Origin: Leptospira langatensis
Lineage (GTDB): Bacteria; Spirochaetota; Leptospiria; Leptospirales; Leptospiraceae
Reading direction: 5' to 3'
Assembly: GCF_004770615.1 (NCBI RefSeq)
Contig: NZ_RQER01000006.1
Span: 372,001 to 436,000 of the forward strand
DNA: 64,000 bases
Shown: one piece after another, positions 1 through 10,300 of the stretch
Position numbering within the stretch: position 1 is the stretch's first letter
Layout: each line of letters opens with the position of its first letter
Notes under the pieces: generated by a model
Seen by the model: only the letters and a program-made list of their open reading frames with translations
Database searches by the model: none
What the model was told of the DNA's origin: nothing
Translations under genes and position numbers: made by a program

Positions 1-2
1 GA

Positions 3-797
3 AAACAACTCAAGAATCTTACGAATAAACTCCAAGAATTATTCCAAACGAGCGGCCGCTCCGACGATTTCATGGAACAATTGATCCATTATATCAATAA
101 GAGAGAAGACGATAAGATCCGCTACCTGATCAATCAAATCGGGAACCAAGCAATGGGAAATACCAAGCCGGATATTACACTTTGGTATTCTTTGATCGAT
201 CGGGGAAAGATAGATGAGGCTGGAAGTTCCAAGTCCTCCTTTGAAACTCTTGATACCGAAGAGGCTCCCGAAGTCACTCCCGACGAGGCTCCGGTCATTC
301 CGATCGGAACTCCTACAGGTATCGATGCGAATATTCCTGCAAACGCAACCAGGATCCAGTTCAAGTTCATTCTTTCTCCTGTATCTGGGATCCCGGTCAA
401 TCAGTTGAGACCAGGGGATCAGATCGTAGTCCAATTGATCGGCAGTGATCCTGCCACTCTCGGTATCATAGACGTGATGAAATTGAAAATGGAAGACGGA
501 AGTATCAAGCCTGTTCCTGCGACTGTAGTCGCTACGGAAAACAAGGGAGTGGAAAACGAAACCGTCATCAAGATCGGGAATGATATCTTCGGCAAGATCT
601 ACGAAGAAGAGAACTCTATCAAGGTCCGCCCGTACACTGGAGATAAACCTGCAGCACCAAGAGGAAGCGCAAGCTCTGCCTCATCCGCATCTTCCGCTTC
701 TCTGGAGGCAGGAGAATCCAGCCTGCTTCTTACCGTTCTCATTGCCTTGGGAGTCGTGGGGATCGGAATGGTTGCCATATTCGTCTTCCTATTTTAA
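3..797 (+). CDS. C-terminal part of an uncharacterised membrane-anchored protein (5' end outside window)
   Basis: The reading frame is open back to the window edge, so the gene almost certainly begins upstream; an internal ATG at 72 gives 241 residues, but the codons before it look coding (leucine- and lysine-rich, helical). After a helical part comes a beta-rich domain (about residues 90-195 counted from that ATG) with the phrases RPGDQIVVQLIG and MEDGSIKPVPATVV, then an Ala-Ser low-complexity spacer (SASSASSAS) and one C-terminal membrane helix ending in VFLF. This suggests a protein anchored by its tail with the soluble domain on the N-terminal side. From memory it resembles a spirochaete-specific DUF family (possibly DUF4899), which I cannot verify. 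The next gene follows 59 bp downstream on the same strand. Function unknown. Confidence 0.7.
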   Translation, partial: KQLKNLTNKLQELFQTSGRSDDFMEQLIHYINKREDDKIRYLINQIGNQAMGNTKPDITLWYSLIDRGKIDEAGSSKSSFETLDTEEAPEVTPDEAPVIPIGTPTGIDANIPANATRIQFKFILSPVSGIPVNQLRPGDQIVVQLIGSDPATLGIIDVMKLKMEDGSIKPVPATVVATENKGVENETVIKIGNDIFGKIYEEENSIKVRPYTGDKPAAPRGSASSASSASSASLEAGESSLLLTVLIALGVVGIGMVAIFVFLF

Positions 798-856
798 ACT
801 TTTTGGATGAAGAGAATCCGGCTTAGAGAAATCCTAGTCGTTACAGCGTCAGCAGA

Positions 857-1900
857 ATGAAATCCCGAAGCCAACTGATCATCGCATATATCATTCCCTT
901 CCTTCTTTTACTCGTAAGCGTATTCCAACTCTTCTTGCAGCCTACGTTCCTGGATGCAAACGACACTTCTACCATGGAAGCCTTGTTGGATGGAACAGGC
1001 AAGGAACCTGCTTCCGGTTTTTATTTCCAAGGCGGTGCGATCTCTCAGCTATTTTTGACCCAAAAGATCATCGCTGAGATCAACGACCCTTCTCTTCCTA
1101 CTGACTCTCAGCCGGAGGAGACCAAGGACAGACTAGGCCGGGTCCTCTTAGGGCAGAAGATACAGATCTTCTTCTATATCTTTCTGGCAGTCCTTTCGTT
1201 TACTTCCTTTATCTCTCTTTATTATAGAGCCTTCTTCTATGCATTCTTGAACCGGATCTTGTATTTCTTCGGGATCATCTACGCGCTTACTGCGTTACCT
1301 ACGTTAGTCGGAGCTACGGTTCGCACTCCGGATTCCGTGGCATGGATCCTTCCGATCGTAGTGTTTTTCTTGGGATGGATCATCGGTATGATCTATCTGA
1401 TGGTCTCCATCGGTTCTATTTTCAAAAAGGATCCTGCGGAAAGATTTAGCGCTCTCCAAAATTTGAGAGAAGACGAAGCGGAATTCAGGACAGGAAAGAA
1501 AGCGGACAGCGAGACTTTCTGGACTTCCGTTTGGCATTTCTTCGGGATCCTGGCATTAGGGACTTTGATCGGAGACCTGATCTATATTCCTCTATTCGTT
1601 CTTCAGAAAAATTACTCCGAGCAATTCGGAATATTGCTCATATTGGCGATCATCCTTCTTTCCGCTTTCTATATCCGGAATTATCTGAAATTCGGCAAAA
1701 GCTCCGAACTGGGAAAGTATCAGAACCTGGCTTTAGCATTCGGCTATTTGCAAGCGAGATTCATTCGGATCATTCTCTATATCAATATCATACTAGTGAT
1801 CGTATTCGTTTTCGTGGTGGTCTTGATCGTTTGGCTGAATTCCAATTTCGGGATCTTAAAATCCCTGTTTCCATCCATCGATAGCGGACAAAATCTCTAA
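857..1900 (+). CDS. multi-pass membrane protein of unknown function
   Basis: 347 residues with an N-terminal hydrophobic helix (AYIIPFLLLLVSVFQLFL) followed by a roughly 80-residue outside-type segment and then at least six further hydrophobic stretches: around IFFYIFLAVLSFTSFISLYY, YFFGIIYALTALPTLVG, VAWILPIVVFFLGWIIGMIY, FFGILALGTLIGDLIYIPLF, ILLILAIILLSAFYI and the C-terminal INIILVIVFVFVVVLIVWL. No catalytic motif is visible and I do not recognise the family. It lies 59 bp behind the preceding gene and probably shares its transcript. Its last 45 bases overlap the 3' end of a small gene on the other strand. Confidence 0.75.
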   Translation: MKSRSQLIIAYIIPFLLLLVSVFQLFLQPTFLDANDTSTMEALLDGTGKEPASGFYFQGGAISQLFLTQKIIAEINDPSLPTDSQPEETKDRLGRVLLGQKIQIFFYIFLAVLSFTSFISLYYRAFFYAFLNRILYFFGIIYALTALPTLVGATVRTPDSVAWILPIVVFFLGWIIGMIYLMVSIGSIFKKDPAERFSALQNLREDEAEFRTGKKADSETFWTSVWHFFGILALGTLIGDLIYIPLFVLQKNYSEQFGILLILAIILLSAFYIRNYLKFGKSSELGKYQNLALAFGYLQARFIRIILYINIILVIVFVFVVVLIVWLNSNFGILKSLFPSIDSGQNL

Positions 1901-2131
1901 GGAATTCTTTCCGACCACATAGCAAATTGCTATATGAGAAAACGTTAATATAATATAATACGTTCGATCCAAGACCCTGCGAAATGCGGTAAAGATCCCT
2001 AAATGAGTAACGAGCAAGGAGAGCAGAAATGCCTCTCCTGCATAATGAGTGAAAGTTAAGTAAAAGCTAATATAGATCGTTAGAGAAACGAAGCTCCAAC
2101 ATGCGAACTTCTCCCATCCGGATCTTTGCAT
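1856..2131 (-). CDS. small membrane protein, last gene of the parA operon
   Basis: 91 residues, nearly all hydrophobic, with about three membrane helices (CWSFVSLTIYISFYLTF, AFLLSLLVTHLGIFTAF, YYIILTFSHIAICYVVG). The ATG lies six bases after the stop of the upstream lipoprotein gene on the same strand, which fits translational coupling. The 3' end runs 45 bases into the convergent membrane-protein gene, and this is the main reason for doubt. Hydrophobic composition alone can arise by chance opposite a membrane-protein gene, but only the final 15 codons overlap; the rest lies in otherwise empty sequence. Function unknown. Confidence 0.55.
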   Translation of the reverse strand: MQRSGWEKFACWSFVSLTIYISFYLTFTHYAGEAFLLSLLVTHLGIFTAFRRVLDRTYYIILTFSHIAICYVVGKNSLEILSAIDGWKQGF

Positions 2132-2137
2132 CTTAGA

Positions 2138-2821
2138 TCATCCGCAGTGGGATTTTTGCTCTTCGACTTCACAGAGTTTTTTCCCGTCCGGAGCAAATAT
2201 CGTACGAGAGAGGAATTTGCCCGAATCGTCGAACACTTCTACAGATTCGGTTTGGCGATTCGGAAAATAATAAAACCAGGTCCGGATCTTCTTTCCCTTG
2301 GAATAATAACCGGAATATTCCAATTCTCCGTCCTTAAAGAACTTCTGCCAGAAATCAGATTTGAATCCGCTCTTGTAGTGGCCTTTTACTTCCAGGTTTC
2401 CTTCCGGATAATATCTTTCGTAGGGTCCGTCTTCGTTCCCTTCATCCCCGTTAAATTGGGCCGCTAAGTCTTTGGGGCCTGTACCGAATTTCTGTTTTAT
2501 ATAGACTTTTCCGTCCGGAAAGAACCAGGTCCATTCCCCCACTCTCGATCCGTGCTCGTAATTCCCCTGAGCGGACACGCCCTCTTCCGTACGAAGATAA
2601 GACTTGCAAAATCCATGATATAGCTTGGCTTCGTCCACTGGACACTCGAAGAATAACTTTCCATTATCGTAATATATTTTGCTGATCCCGTTCTCTGTCA
2701 GAACGTATGCGTTCATATTCCGATCGTGTTTTGCGTTCGCAGGCAACCCGGCTGGACGATCCGCAGGCTCACAGGAAAAGAAAAATAGGAAAGAAAAAAG
2801 AGAAACTAAGAAGAATTTCAT
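2138..2821 (-). CDS. lipoprotein with MORN/YwqK-like repeats
   Basis: 227 residues. A Phe-rich signal peptide ends in FFFSC with Cys17 as the likely lipidated residue, a lipobox type tolerated in spirochaetes. The mature part is built of repeated strands of the form G-x-W-x-x-[FY]-[FY]-x-x-G-K (for example GEWTWFFPDGKVY, GPYERYYPEGNLE, SDFWQKFFKDGELEY, TWFYYFPNRQTE), the pattern of bacterial MORN-variant repeats found in YwqK-type proteins. These repeats are structural and give no enzyme activity by themselves. The start abuts the stop of the preceding gene with no gap, and the small membrane-protein gene follows six bases later, so it sits in the middle of the parA operon. Likely outer- or inner-membrane anchored; role unknown. 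Confidence 0.75.
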   Translation of the reverse strand: MKFFLVSLFSFLFFFSCEPADRPAGLPANAKHDRNMNAYVLTENGISKIYYDNGKLFFECPVDEAKLYHGFCKSYLRTEEGVSAQGNYEHGSRVGEWTWFFPDGKVYIKQKFGTGPKDLAAQFNGDEGNEDGPYERYYPEGNLEVKGHYKSGFKSDFWQKFFKDGELEYSGYYSKGKKIRTWFYYFPNRQTESVEVFDDSGKFLSRTIFAPDGKKLCEVEEQKSHCG

Positions 2822-3517
2822 TTAGTCGATGGTGAATTTCTTGGTAACGAGGATCTCATCTTCCTCGTTCTTGATCTCAACTTCATACGCGCCTTCTTCG
2901 TCGAAGAAAGAATCGTCGTAGTAAGTTTGGAACTTATCGAACCTACGCTTGAAATCTTTTTCTTGGACACTGATCTCTTCTCTAGAATCATCTACCTTAT
3001 AGATCGTGAGCTTGATCTTATCCGGAGAGAACCAACCGCCTCTTTTATAATAAATGAAAAAATCCTGCCCGTGAGTAAAATGATATTCCTTTTCGGAAGT
3101 CATTCCGGAGACCTTGTCGGGACTCATCTTATCCACATCCATATAGATCTCATGCTTGGAAGGCCAGATCCACCAAACAAAGGCTACAACCAAGAAGACG
3201 CCGAGGATACGGATCCACTTTTTATTCCCGTTGGAATCACGGTTTCCTATCTGGGTATATTCTTCTATCCTCATGTCGTTGTTTACCTTGAAGAGGGGCT
3301 CCTTTTTGGGCAATTGTTTTTCCCGGCTTTTCTCTTGGTCCAAAGGCCTAGACTCGGTTTCTTTTGGGATCTCCGGTTCTTGTTTACGTACATCCTGAGG
3401 AGGATTTGGAGAAGGGGTCTCGTCCGGAGTTCGGACTTCTCCGCCCAAGGTTTTTCGGACCGCATCTCCCGCCGCTTTTTTCAAAAGATCTTTTTTAGAG
3501 TCTGACTTCTTAGCCAA
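2822..3517 (-). CDS. single-pass membrane protein with basic N-terminus
   Basis: 231 residues. The first 100 are charged and low in complexity (lysine clusters, then a Pro/Glu-rich stretch such as [11 protein letters not shown]), followed by one membrane helix ([18 protein letters not shown]) and a C-terminal domain of about 110 residues rich in beta strand and acidic residues, probably periplasmic. Its ATG lies inside the end of parA (8-base overlap), so translation is coupled. No family recognised. Given the partner, one guess is a membrane adaptor for the ParA ATPase, but this rests on gene order only. Confidence 0.7.
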   Translation of the reverse strand: MAKKSDSKKDLLKKAAGDAVRKTLGGEVRTPDETPSPNPPQDVRKQEPEIPKETESRPLDQEKSREKQLPKKEPLFKVNNDMRIEEYTQIGNRDSNGNKKWIRILGVFLVVAFVWWIWPSKHEIYMDVDKMSPDKVSGMTSEKEYHFTHGQDFFIYYKRGGWFSPDKIKLTIYKVDDSREEISVQEKDFKRRFDKFQTYYDDSFFDEEGAYEVEIKNEEDEILVTKKFTID

Positions 3518-4265
3518 GAGAGAATACCTCTTCTGTAAAGTGAAGGTATGCTTTCGTCGCCTTATTCTTAGGTTGGTATTCGTACAGAGATTGGTTCAAT
3601 AGATGGGCTTCTTCTACCGCAACGGAAGGAGGGATCTTGGAATCGAACAAGCGAAGGTGTTCTTCTATCATGGGCACGACAGTTTGGGACATGGTAGTCC
3701 TTTGCTGGAATAGGGTCAATAAAGCTCCTAGGATCTTTAGTCCCGGATTGAATCGTTTTACGGTATTGCTCTTCGCTTCCAGGATCGCCTCTATCCCATC
3801 TAAAGAAAATTTAGAGACCTGTAGAGGAACGATCAAACCTGTCGCAGCAACGAAAGCATTCATTGTGATCAAAGAAAGACTCGGAGGACAATCGATCACT
3901 ACCCAATCGAAATCGGAAGAATGAGGCTCCAATGCTTCCTTTAAAATAAAGAAACCGTCCATCTTTCCTGCCAAGAGAACATCGATCTGGGTCAGCTTAG
4001 AAGAAGAAGGAAGAAGATGCAAACCTTCGATCCGGGTAGGGACCATGATCTCGGAAAGAGGAGCCTTCTCGCTAAAAAGAGAAAAGGAATCCTTTGCGGA
4101 CTCCGACTTGGATTCGGGAAAGACCGAACTCGCATTGTTCTGAGCGTCCAGGTCGATGAGAAGGACCCTCTCTCCCTTTCTAGCCAGACCGACCGCAAGA
4201 TGCACGGATGTGGTGGTTTTTCCCACTCCTCCCTTCTGATTCGCAATACAAAGAGTTTGTTTCAT
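3510..4265 (-). CDS. ParA/Soj-family ATPase
   Basis: 251 residues, normal for a chromosomal ParA/Soj protein without an N-terminal helix-turn-helix. It carries the deviant Walker A motif KGGVGKT (residues 11-17) with the signature lysine, the switch I motif LIDLDAQ (Asp38, Asp40) and a Walker B-like VVIDCPPS (Asp125). These ATPases dimerise on ATP and bind DNA or membranes to position chromosomes, plasmids or protein complexes. No parB is adjacent and no parS-like site was noticed. The three genes behind it encode a single-pass membrane protein, a lipoprotein and a small membrane protein, which points to a positioning role at the envelope rather than chromosome partition. It is transcribed divergently from gatB across a gap of 114 bp. 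Confidence 0.9.
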   Translation of the reverse strand: MKQTLCIANQKGGVGKTTTSVHLAVGLARKGERVLLIDLDAQNNASSVFPESKSESAKDSFSLFSEKAPLSEIMVPTRIEGLHLLPSSSKLTQIDVLLAGKMDGFFILKEALEPHSSDFDWVVIDCPPSLSLITMNAFVAATGLIVPLQVSKFSLDGIEAILEAKSNTVKRFNPGLKILGALLTLFQQRTTMSQTVVPMIEEHLRLFDSKIPPSVAVEEAHLLNQSLYEYQPKNKATKAYLHFTEEVFSLG

Positions 4266-4379
4266 TCAAAAATCCGTTGCCGGTACTGGTCCGCTTGGAA
4301 GAATAACTCCATAGGCCTCTAAAATTTCAAGGATAAGGAAAAAACTCATCCTACAAATTCGGGGCAAAGAGGTGTTCTA

Positions 4380-5837
4380 GTGCAATATGAAGTGATCATC
4401 GGTTTGGAAGTACACGCACAGCTCAATACGAATTCCAAAGTATTTTCCGATAGTCCCTCTAAATTCGGTGCGGCTCCCAATTCACAAGTTTCTTCCGTTT
4501 GCTTGGGACTGCCGGGAGCTCTTCCCGTTCTGAACGAAGACGCTCTTTCCAAAGCGATCATGGCGGGACTCGCATTTGGCTCGGACATTACTCTTCATAC
4601 TAAATTCGATCGAAAGAATTATTTCTATCCGGACCTTCCCAAAGGATACCAGATCTCCCAGTTCGACAGACCGATCTGCGTCGGAGGAGGGATCAGTTTC
4701 ACTGTCAAGGGTGAGGACAAACCCAGATACGTCAAACTCACACGCATTCATATAGAAGAAGATGCCGGAAAACTGATCCACTCTGCGGACCCAAAAGTCC
4801 CTCAGTCGTATGTGGACTTGAATCGAGCGGGAACCCCTCTCATTGAGATCGTATCCGAGCCGGACATGCGTTCTTCCGACGAAGCGTATTATTATCTATT
4901 AGCTCTCAAATCAGTACTCAGGTACATTCGTGTATCCGATTGCAATATGGAAGAAGGTTCCCTTCGATGCGATGCGAACGTTTCCATTCGTCCGGTCGGT
5001 TCGGATAAATTCGGAACAAGAGTAGAGATCAAGAACCTGAACTCATTCAAAGCAGTTAAGGCGGCCATCGACTACGAAGTAGAATGGCAAAGGGATATGT
5101 ACAGCCAAGGAAAGACCTTCCCACAACAGACAAAGCTTTGGGATTCCGCGTCTAACGTAACCTTGACCATGAGAACTAAAGAGATGAGTCATGATTATCG
5201 TTATTTTCCGGATCCAGATCTTCCTCCTGTCATTCTTACCAAGGAGACTGTCGAAGATATTCGTAAGACCTTACCGGAGCTTCCTGATGCCAGAAGAGAT
5301 CGTTTCGTTCAATCCTTAGGACTTCCTAAATACGATGCGGATGTACTTACAGCAGAAAGAGAGATTGCAGATTATTTTGAGGATGCACTGAAAGTTTCCG
5401 GAGACGCAAAGAGAACTTCTAACTGGGTCAAAGACGAAGTGCTCGGTATCGTAAACAAGGAAAGCATTACAATTTCAGAATTTAGCGTGGGACCGCAAAG
5501 AATAGGCGGCCTAGTAAAACTGATCGCTGACGGAAAGATCTCCGGAAAGATCGGAAAGACAGTCTTCGAAGATATGCTCTCTAGCGACAAGGATCCAGAA
5601 ACCATCGTAACCGAAAAGAACCTGATCGTAGTACGCGACGATAAAGAGATCGAAAGGATCGTGGACGAGGCAATCGCTGCCAATGAGGACGCAGTCCAAA
5701 AGTACAAGTCCGGAAAAGACAGGGCCCTCGGCGCGATCGTAGGTTATATCATGAAAGTCTCTAAAGGCAAGGCCGATCCGAATCTGGTCAACCAAATGCT
5801 TTTGGATAAATTGGGACCGCTTCCTCCCAAGGGTTGA
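4380..5837 (+). CDS. gatB: aspartyl/glutamyl-tRNA(Asn/Gln) amidotransferase subunit B
   Basis: 485 residues, the usual length. GatB is the kinase/transamidation subunit of GatCAB, which converts Glu-tRNA(Gln) or Asp-tRNA(Asn) to the amide form. Family marks are [11 protein letters not shown] at the N-terminus, [40 protein letters not shown], and a C-terminal YqeY-like helical tail ([17 protein letters not shown]). The start is a GTG at 4380, preceded by a purine-rich AGAGG; the N-terminal motif leaves no room for a later start. gatA and gatC are not next to it in this window. It is followed closely by a convergent acetyltransferase gene. Confidence 0.95.
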   Translation: MQYEVIIGLEVHAQLNTNSKVFSDSPSKFGAAPNSQVSSVCLGLPGALPVLNEDALSKAIMAGLAFGSDITLHTKFDRKNYFYPDLPKGYQISQFDRPICVGGGISFTVKGEDKPRYVKLTRIHIEEDAGKLIHSADPKVPQSYVDLNRAGTPLIEIVSEPDMRSSDEAYYYLLALKSVLRYIRVSDCNMEEGSLRCDANVSIRPVGSDKFGTRVEIKNLNSFKAVKAAIDYEVEWQRDMYSQGKTFPQQTKLWDSASNVTLTMRTKEMSHDYRYFPDPDLPPVILTKETVEDIRKTLPELPDARRDRFVQSLGLPKYDADVLTAEREIADYFEDALKVSGDAKRTSNWVKDEVLGIVNKESITISEFSVGPQRIGGLVKLIADGKISGKIGKTVFEDMLSSDKDPETIVTEKNLIVVRDDKEIERIVDEAIAANEDAVQKYKSGKDRALGAIVGYIMKVSKGKADPNLVNQMLLDKLGPLPPKG

Positions 5838-5859
5838 GGCGATTGCGCCTCGGAGAAGT

Positions 5860-6330
5860 TCATGCTTCCTTAGGCGCAGTCCAATAATAGTGCAAAAAGG
5901 ATTCACTCAGTTTGAATCCGAAATGCTCATACAAGATCCTGGCCGCTCTATTATCAGGATGAGTTTCCAAACCCATCCCTTTTCCGCCGCATTTCACCAC
6001 GAATGAAGCAGCCTCTCCCAGTAGTTTTCTGGCGATCCCACTCCTTCTTTCGCTCTCTCTTACATAAAGATCGTTTAATATATAATCTTTTTGGATACTG
6101 AGAGAAGAAAAAGTAGGATACAATTGAGCAAATCCCAATAAGCCTCCGGAGCCTTCCGCCACAAGAAGGATAGAATCCTTATGCAAAAGCCTATCTTCTA
6201 AGAATCTCTTTGCTGCATGCACATCGGAAGGAAATCTGTAAAATCTCCGATATAGATCGAATAATTCCGCGAGCTCTTCTAAGTCGGATCTAGTGGCAAT
6301 TCTGGTAAGGATCGTAGGCGCGTTCTGCAT
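5860..6330 (-). CDS. GNAT-family N-acetyltransferase
   Basis: 156 residues with the GNAT fold in order: N-terminal strand (ILTRIATRSDLEEL), central strand ILNDLYV, the acetyl-CoA pyrophosphate loop ESERRSGIARKLL (residues 92-104, R-x-x-G-x-A), and the late motif NRAARILYEHFGFK. The acetyl acceptor cannot be read from the sequence. The gene stands alone, converging on gatB with 22 bp between the stop codons; that gap contains a short GC-rich inverted repeat (GAGGCG/CGCCTC, 5836-5851) with no T-tract. Confidence 0.85.
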   Translation of the reverse strand: MQNAPTILTRIATRSDLEELAELFDLYRRFYRFPSDVHAAKRFLEDRLLHKDSILLVAEGSGGLLGFAQLYPTFSSLSIQKDYILNDLYVRESERRSGIARKLLGEAASFVVKCGGKGMGLETHPDNRAARILYEHFGFKLSESFLHYYWTAPKEA

Positions 6331-6408
6331 GGTTCTCCGTTTAGCGAAAAAAGAGAATACCCTAAGTCCCGAATAGGATCTATTCTATTTTTATAAATAA
6401 TAAAAAAA

Positions 6409-7158
6409 TTAAAAACAATTGGGAGAGAGTAAGGCTTTTGTCCCTAAATTTTGAGACCAGGACTTAGGATAGAGCAAAAAGAATTCCTTGTTGGTTCCCG
6501 GATTCATTACCCAAGGATCTTTTTCATTCCAAAACTCTAAATTAGTAGTGAACAAAGGATTAGAGATCACTTTTGAAACGTTTGTTTCTCCGGAACTCGC
6601 CAGATTCAAAGCCTTCTCTATGTGCTGTATTCCTTCGCATTTTCCTTCTTTTGCACAAGCCGCAAGTACACCTACTATAAAGACTGTAGTTAGCGTTAAT
6701 ACTCCCGCATTATATAAATTCTTTATGTTCCCTTTCCAATTCAGACAGGAAATATTCTTCGGATAATTTTCCCAGGCTTCCGGACGAAAAGGTTCTCCTT
6801 CATGCTCGAATTCCAGACTGGACAATTGCAAAACTTCACGAACAGAGTTATTGTTCCGGATCCTTACAAATACAAGGTAGTAATTAGAGGAAAGCCTGAG
6901 AAGAATCGACCGATCATCCTGTACGAGAAAATTGGAAAGGACTGCATCCGACCAATCCGCTTCCGTATCCAGGACCTCTACGGAGATATTCAACTTCGTC
7001 TCTTTGTTCGGAGCGATCTTTTTCTTCAAAACCACTCGAGTTGGTAATTCGTTCGCAGCTTTATGAGCCGAAAAATTTCTCTCGCTCTTATCTGCAGTCA
7101 TGCATTCCAAAATCGTAAAACCAACTGCAATATATAGAAAGTACTTCAAAATTCGCAT
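6409..7158 (-). CDS. putative exported protein or lipoprotein of unknown function
   Basis: 249 residues beginning with a basic N-region and a hydrophobic core (YFLYIAVGFTILEC). Cys19 could be a lipidation site, but the residue before it is Glu, which is unusual even for spirochaetes, so lipidation is uncertain. Further in, a second hydrophobic stretch (AGVLTLTTVFIVGVLAACA, near residue 155) may be a membrane helix. The first half looks like a beta-sandwich domain. No family recognised. The region downstream (6331-6408) is AT-rich and holds no gene. Confidence 0.65.
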   Translation of the reverse strand: MRILKYFLYIAVGFTILECMTADKSERNFSAHKAANELPTRVVLKKKIAPNKETKLNISVEVLDTEADWSDAVLSNFLVQDDRSILLRLSSNYYLVFVRIRNNNSVREVLQLSSLEFEHEGEPFRPEAWENYPKNISCLNWKGNIKNLYNAGVLTLTTVFIVGVLAACAKEGKCEGIQHIEKALNLASSGETNVSKVISNPLFTTNLEFWNEKDPWVMNPGTNKEFFLLYPKSWSQNLGTKALLSPNCF

Positions 7159-7352
7159 CGGAACATTCTTAAGGGATGCTTTCTCAAATTCAACGATAGT
7201 CTAAAAAGCAAAGGCAATTTTTCGGATTTTTTCCTTCTCCAATTGTCGCAGGAAGTCCTACAAAAAAACTGGCATTTCGGCGTCGATTTCCGGACTAAGA
7301 ATCAGAGATTCGCCCTCACTCCGCTTGACGGAGATCTGACCCAAATTCTATT

Positions 7353-10300
7353 ATGTCCCTTGGTATGGAAGACTTCGCCCACCTTCATCTCCACACAACA
7401 TACTCCATGCTCGACGGGGCGATCCGCATTAAAGAGCTAATGCAACATGTGAAGGAATCCGGAATGAGTTCCGTTGCTATGACGGACCACGGAAACATGT
7501 TTGGTGCCATAGAGTTTTATAACGAAGCAGTTAAAGCCGGGATAAAACCTATTATCGGATGCGAATTTTACGTTTCTCCCAACAGAAAGGCAGAAACCGA
7601 AGTAGTCAAGATCGCAGACGGAAACGCATATCATCTCATCCTGCTCGCAAAGAACGAAGTAGGTTACAAAAATTTAATAAAGCTCGCGAGCAAATCCTAT
7701 ACGGAAGGCTTTTACAAGAAGGCCCGTATCGACTACGACCTATTGGATCGGCATAGCGATGGCTTGGTCTGTTTGACTGCATGTCTTGCCGGGGAAGTAA
7801 ACAGAAAGATCCTAGAAGGAAAGGAGCCTGAATCCTTCCAACTTGCTGGAAAACTGAACGAGATCTTTAACAAAGAGGACTTCTATCTAGAGATCCAAAA
7901 CCACGGTATTCCGGAACAGGAGATCGTGGCCAAGGGGGTCTATGATCTCGCTCAAAAGACCGGGATCAAACTAGTCGTAACGAACGACTCTCACTTCTTA
8001 AAGAAAGACGATAAGGAAGCTCAGGATATTCTTCTTCGTATCGGAATGAGAAAAACCATCGAAGACGAAATGGAATTCGGCTTTAACCAGCACTTCTATG
8101 TAAAGTCCCCTGCGGAGATGAAGCTTCTTTTCCCGGAACTTCCTCAGGCATATTATTCCACCCTGGAGATCAGAGACAAAATCGATCTGAAATTGAAATT
8201 CGGAAATCATCTTCTACCTGAGTTCACCGTACCGCAAGGATTCGATGAATACGGCTTTATGGAAACGCTAGTTTGGGAAGGGATTTCCCAACGTTATCCG
8301 GAAGTAACTTCCGAGATCAAAGAGAGAGTGCAGTTCGAATTGAACACGATCAAGAACATGCACTTCGCGGGTTACTTCTTGATCGTCCAAGACTATATCA
8401 ATTTTGCCAAGAAAACCGGGATCCCTGTGGGCCCAGGTAGAGGTTCCGCTGCCGGTTCGATCGTTGCCTATGCATTAGGAATTACGAATGTAGAACCTCT
8501 TCAGTTCAATCTACTCTTTGAGAGATTCCTGAACCCGGATAGAAAGGACATGCCCGATATCGATACCGACTTCTGCGTGGAACGCCGAGAAGAAGTGATC
8601 AATTATATCCGGCACAAGTACGGCGAAGATCGGGTCGGTCAGATCATTACCTTCGGTTCCCTGGGAGCAAAGGCAGCTCTCAAGGACGTGGCAAGGGTCA
8701 TGAACCTTCCGTTCGAAGAATCCAATCGGCTCACTAGCTATTGTCCAAGCAAACCGGGGATCACCATCGACGAAGCTCTTGCGATGTCGGGAGATTTGAA
8801 ACAGGCTAGCGAGAAAGACGATCTGAACAAGAAGATCTTTGCGATTGCAAAACGTTTAGAAGGGAACTATAGACAGCCTGGTCGTCACGCAGCCGGAGTT
8901 GTGATCTCTCCTTTTCCTTTGGATGAGGTCGTACCTCTTTCCACAGTTGCAGAGAAGGATAAGCCAGGCGTTCGGTCCATAGTAACCCAGTATGAAAAGA
9001 ATAATCTAGAATCCGTCGGCTTGATCAAGATGGATATCCTAGGTCTCAAGAACTTAACCACTCTGAACTATGCGGTAAATCTGGTTCGAGAAAGACGCAA
9101 GATCGAATTAGATTTAGATAAAATACCTTTGGATGACGCAAATACGTATGCGTTACTCAGAAAAGCAAACACTCTCGGTATCTTCCAGTTAGAATCCACA
9201 GGGATCACCGATCTTGTGGCTCGAAGCCAAGTCTCGAACTTCGACGAGATCGTGGCCTTGATCGCTCTCTATCGTCCCGGTCCAATGGAATCGGGGATGT
9301 TGGAAGAATATTTGGAACGCAAGAGCGGTAAGAAGCCTGTAACTTACCCCCATTCTTCTTGCGAAGTCATCTTAAAAGAAACCTTCGGACTTACCGTCTA
9401 CCAAGAGCAGGTGATGAGTATCTCCAGAGTCGTGGGCGGATTCACCATGGGTGAATCTGACATGCTCCGTAAAGCAATGGCCAAAAAGAAGAAGGAACTC
9501 ATGGATCCTCTTCGTGTTAAGTTCGTTGAAGGGGCTCAGGCCCAAGGCCATGCTAAGAAATTCTCCGAAGATCTTTTCGATCAGTTGGAAAAATTCGGTG
9601 GGTATGGATTCAATAAATCCCACTCGGTAGCGTACGCATTAGTTACCTATCAAACCGCTTACATGAAGGCAAATTTTCCTACCGAGTACATGGCTGCATT
9701 GCTCGCAGGAGATCATTCCAAAACTACGGATATCGTAAAGTATATCAATAACGCCCGCGAAATGGGGATCAATGTACTTACCCCGGATGTGAACGAATCC
9801 GATGTATCCTTCTCCGTGATCGACGATCACACCATCCGATTCGGGATTTCCGCAATGAAGGGAGTGGGAGAAGGTGCTGCAGAAAATATTATCGCAGCTA
9901 GAAAGTCCCTGGGCGGATTCAAAGATATCACTGAGTTCATGATCCATATAGATACTCGGATCCTGAACAAAAAGATCTTAGAAGCTCTCGTCCAAGGTGG
10001 GGCCTTGGACTCCTTTGGCTTCACACGAAAATGCCTCTTCGAGTCCATGGACAGTCTCGTTTCCTTTGCCCAGAAAGAGCAGGAAAGAACGAAAGAAGGA
10101 CAATTCTCCTTATTCGGCGACGCAAGCGCTTCCTACGAATTCAAACTTCCTAAAAACGCAGACGAATGGGAATTAGAAGATAAGCTTCGTAGAGAGAAAG
10201 CCTTCACCGGGATCTATCTCTCCGGTCACCCTTTGGACAAATACAAAGGCCATTTAAAAAGCTTAAACTCGGTTCCTATCGAGACCTTGGATAATATCAA

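Noticed and set aside
661..706. Possible tandem repeat
   Set aside because: It is a short serine/alanine-coding linker in a protein, without longer repetition.
2126..2467. 113-residue plus-strand open frame
   Set aside because: It lies opposite the lipoprotein and small membrane protein genes, and shows no ribosome site or recognisable domain.
5836..5851. Bidirectional terminator between gatB and the acetyltransferase gene
   Set aside because: The stem (GAGGCG/CGCCTC) has no T-tract on either side, so it was not called as a terminator.
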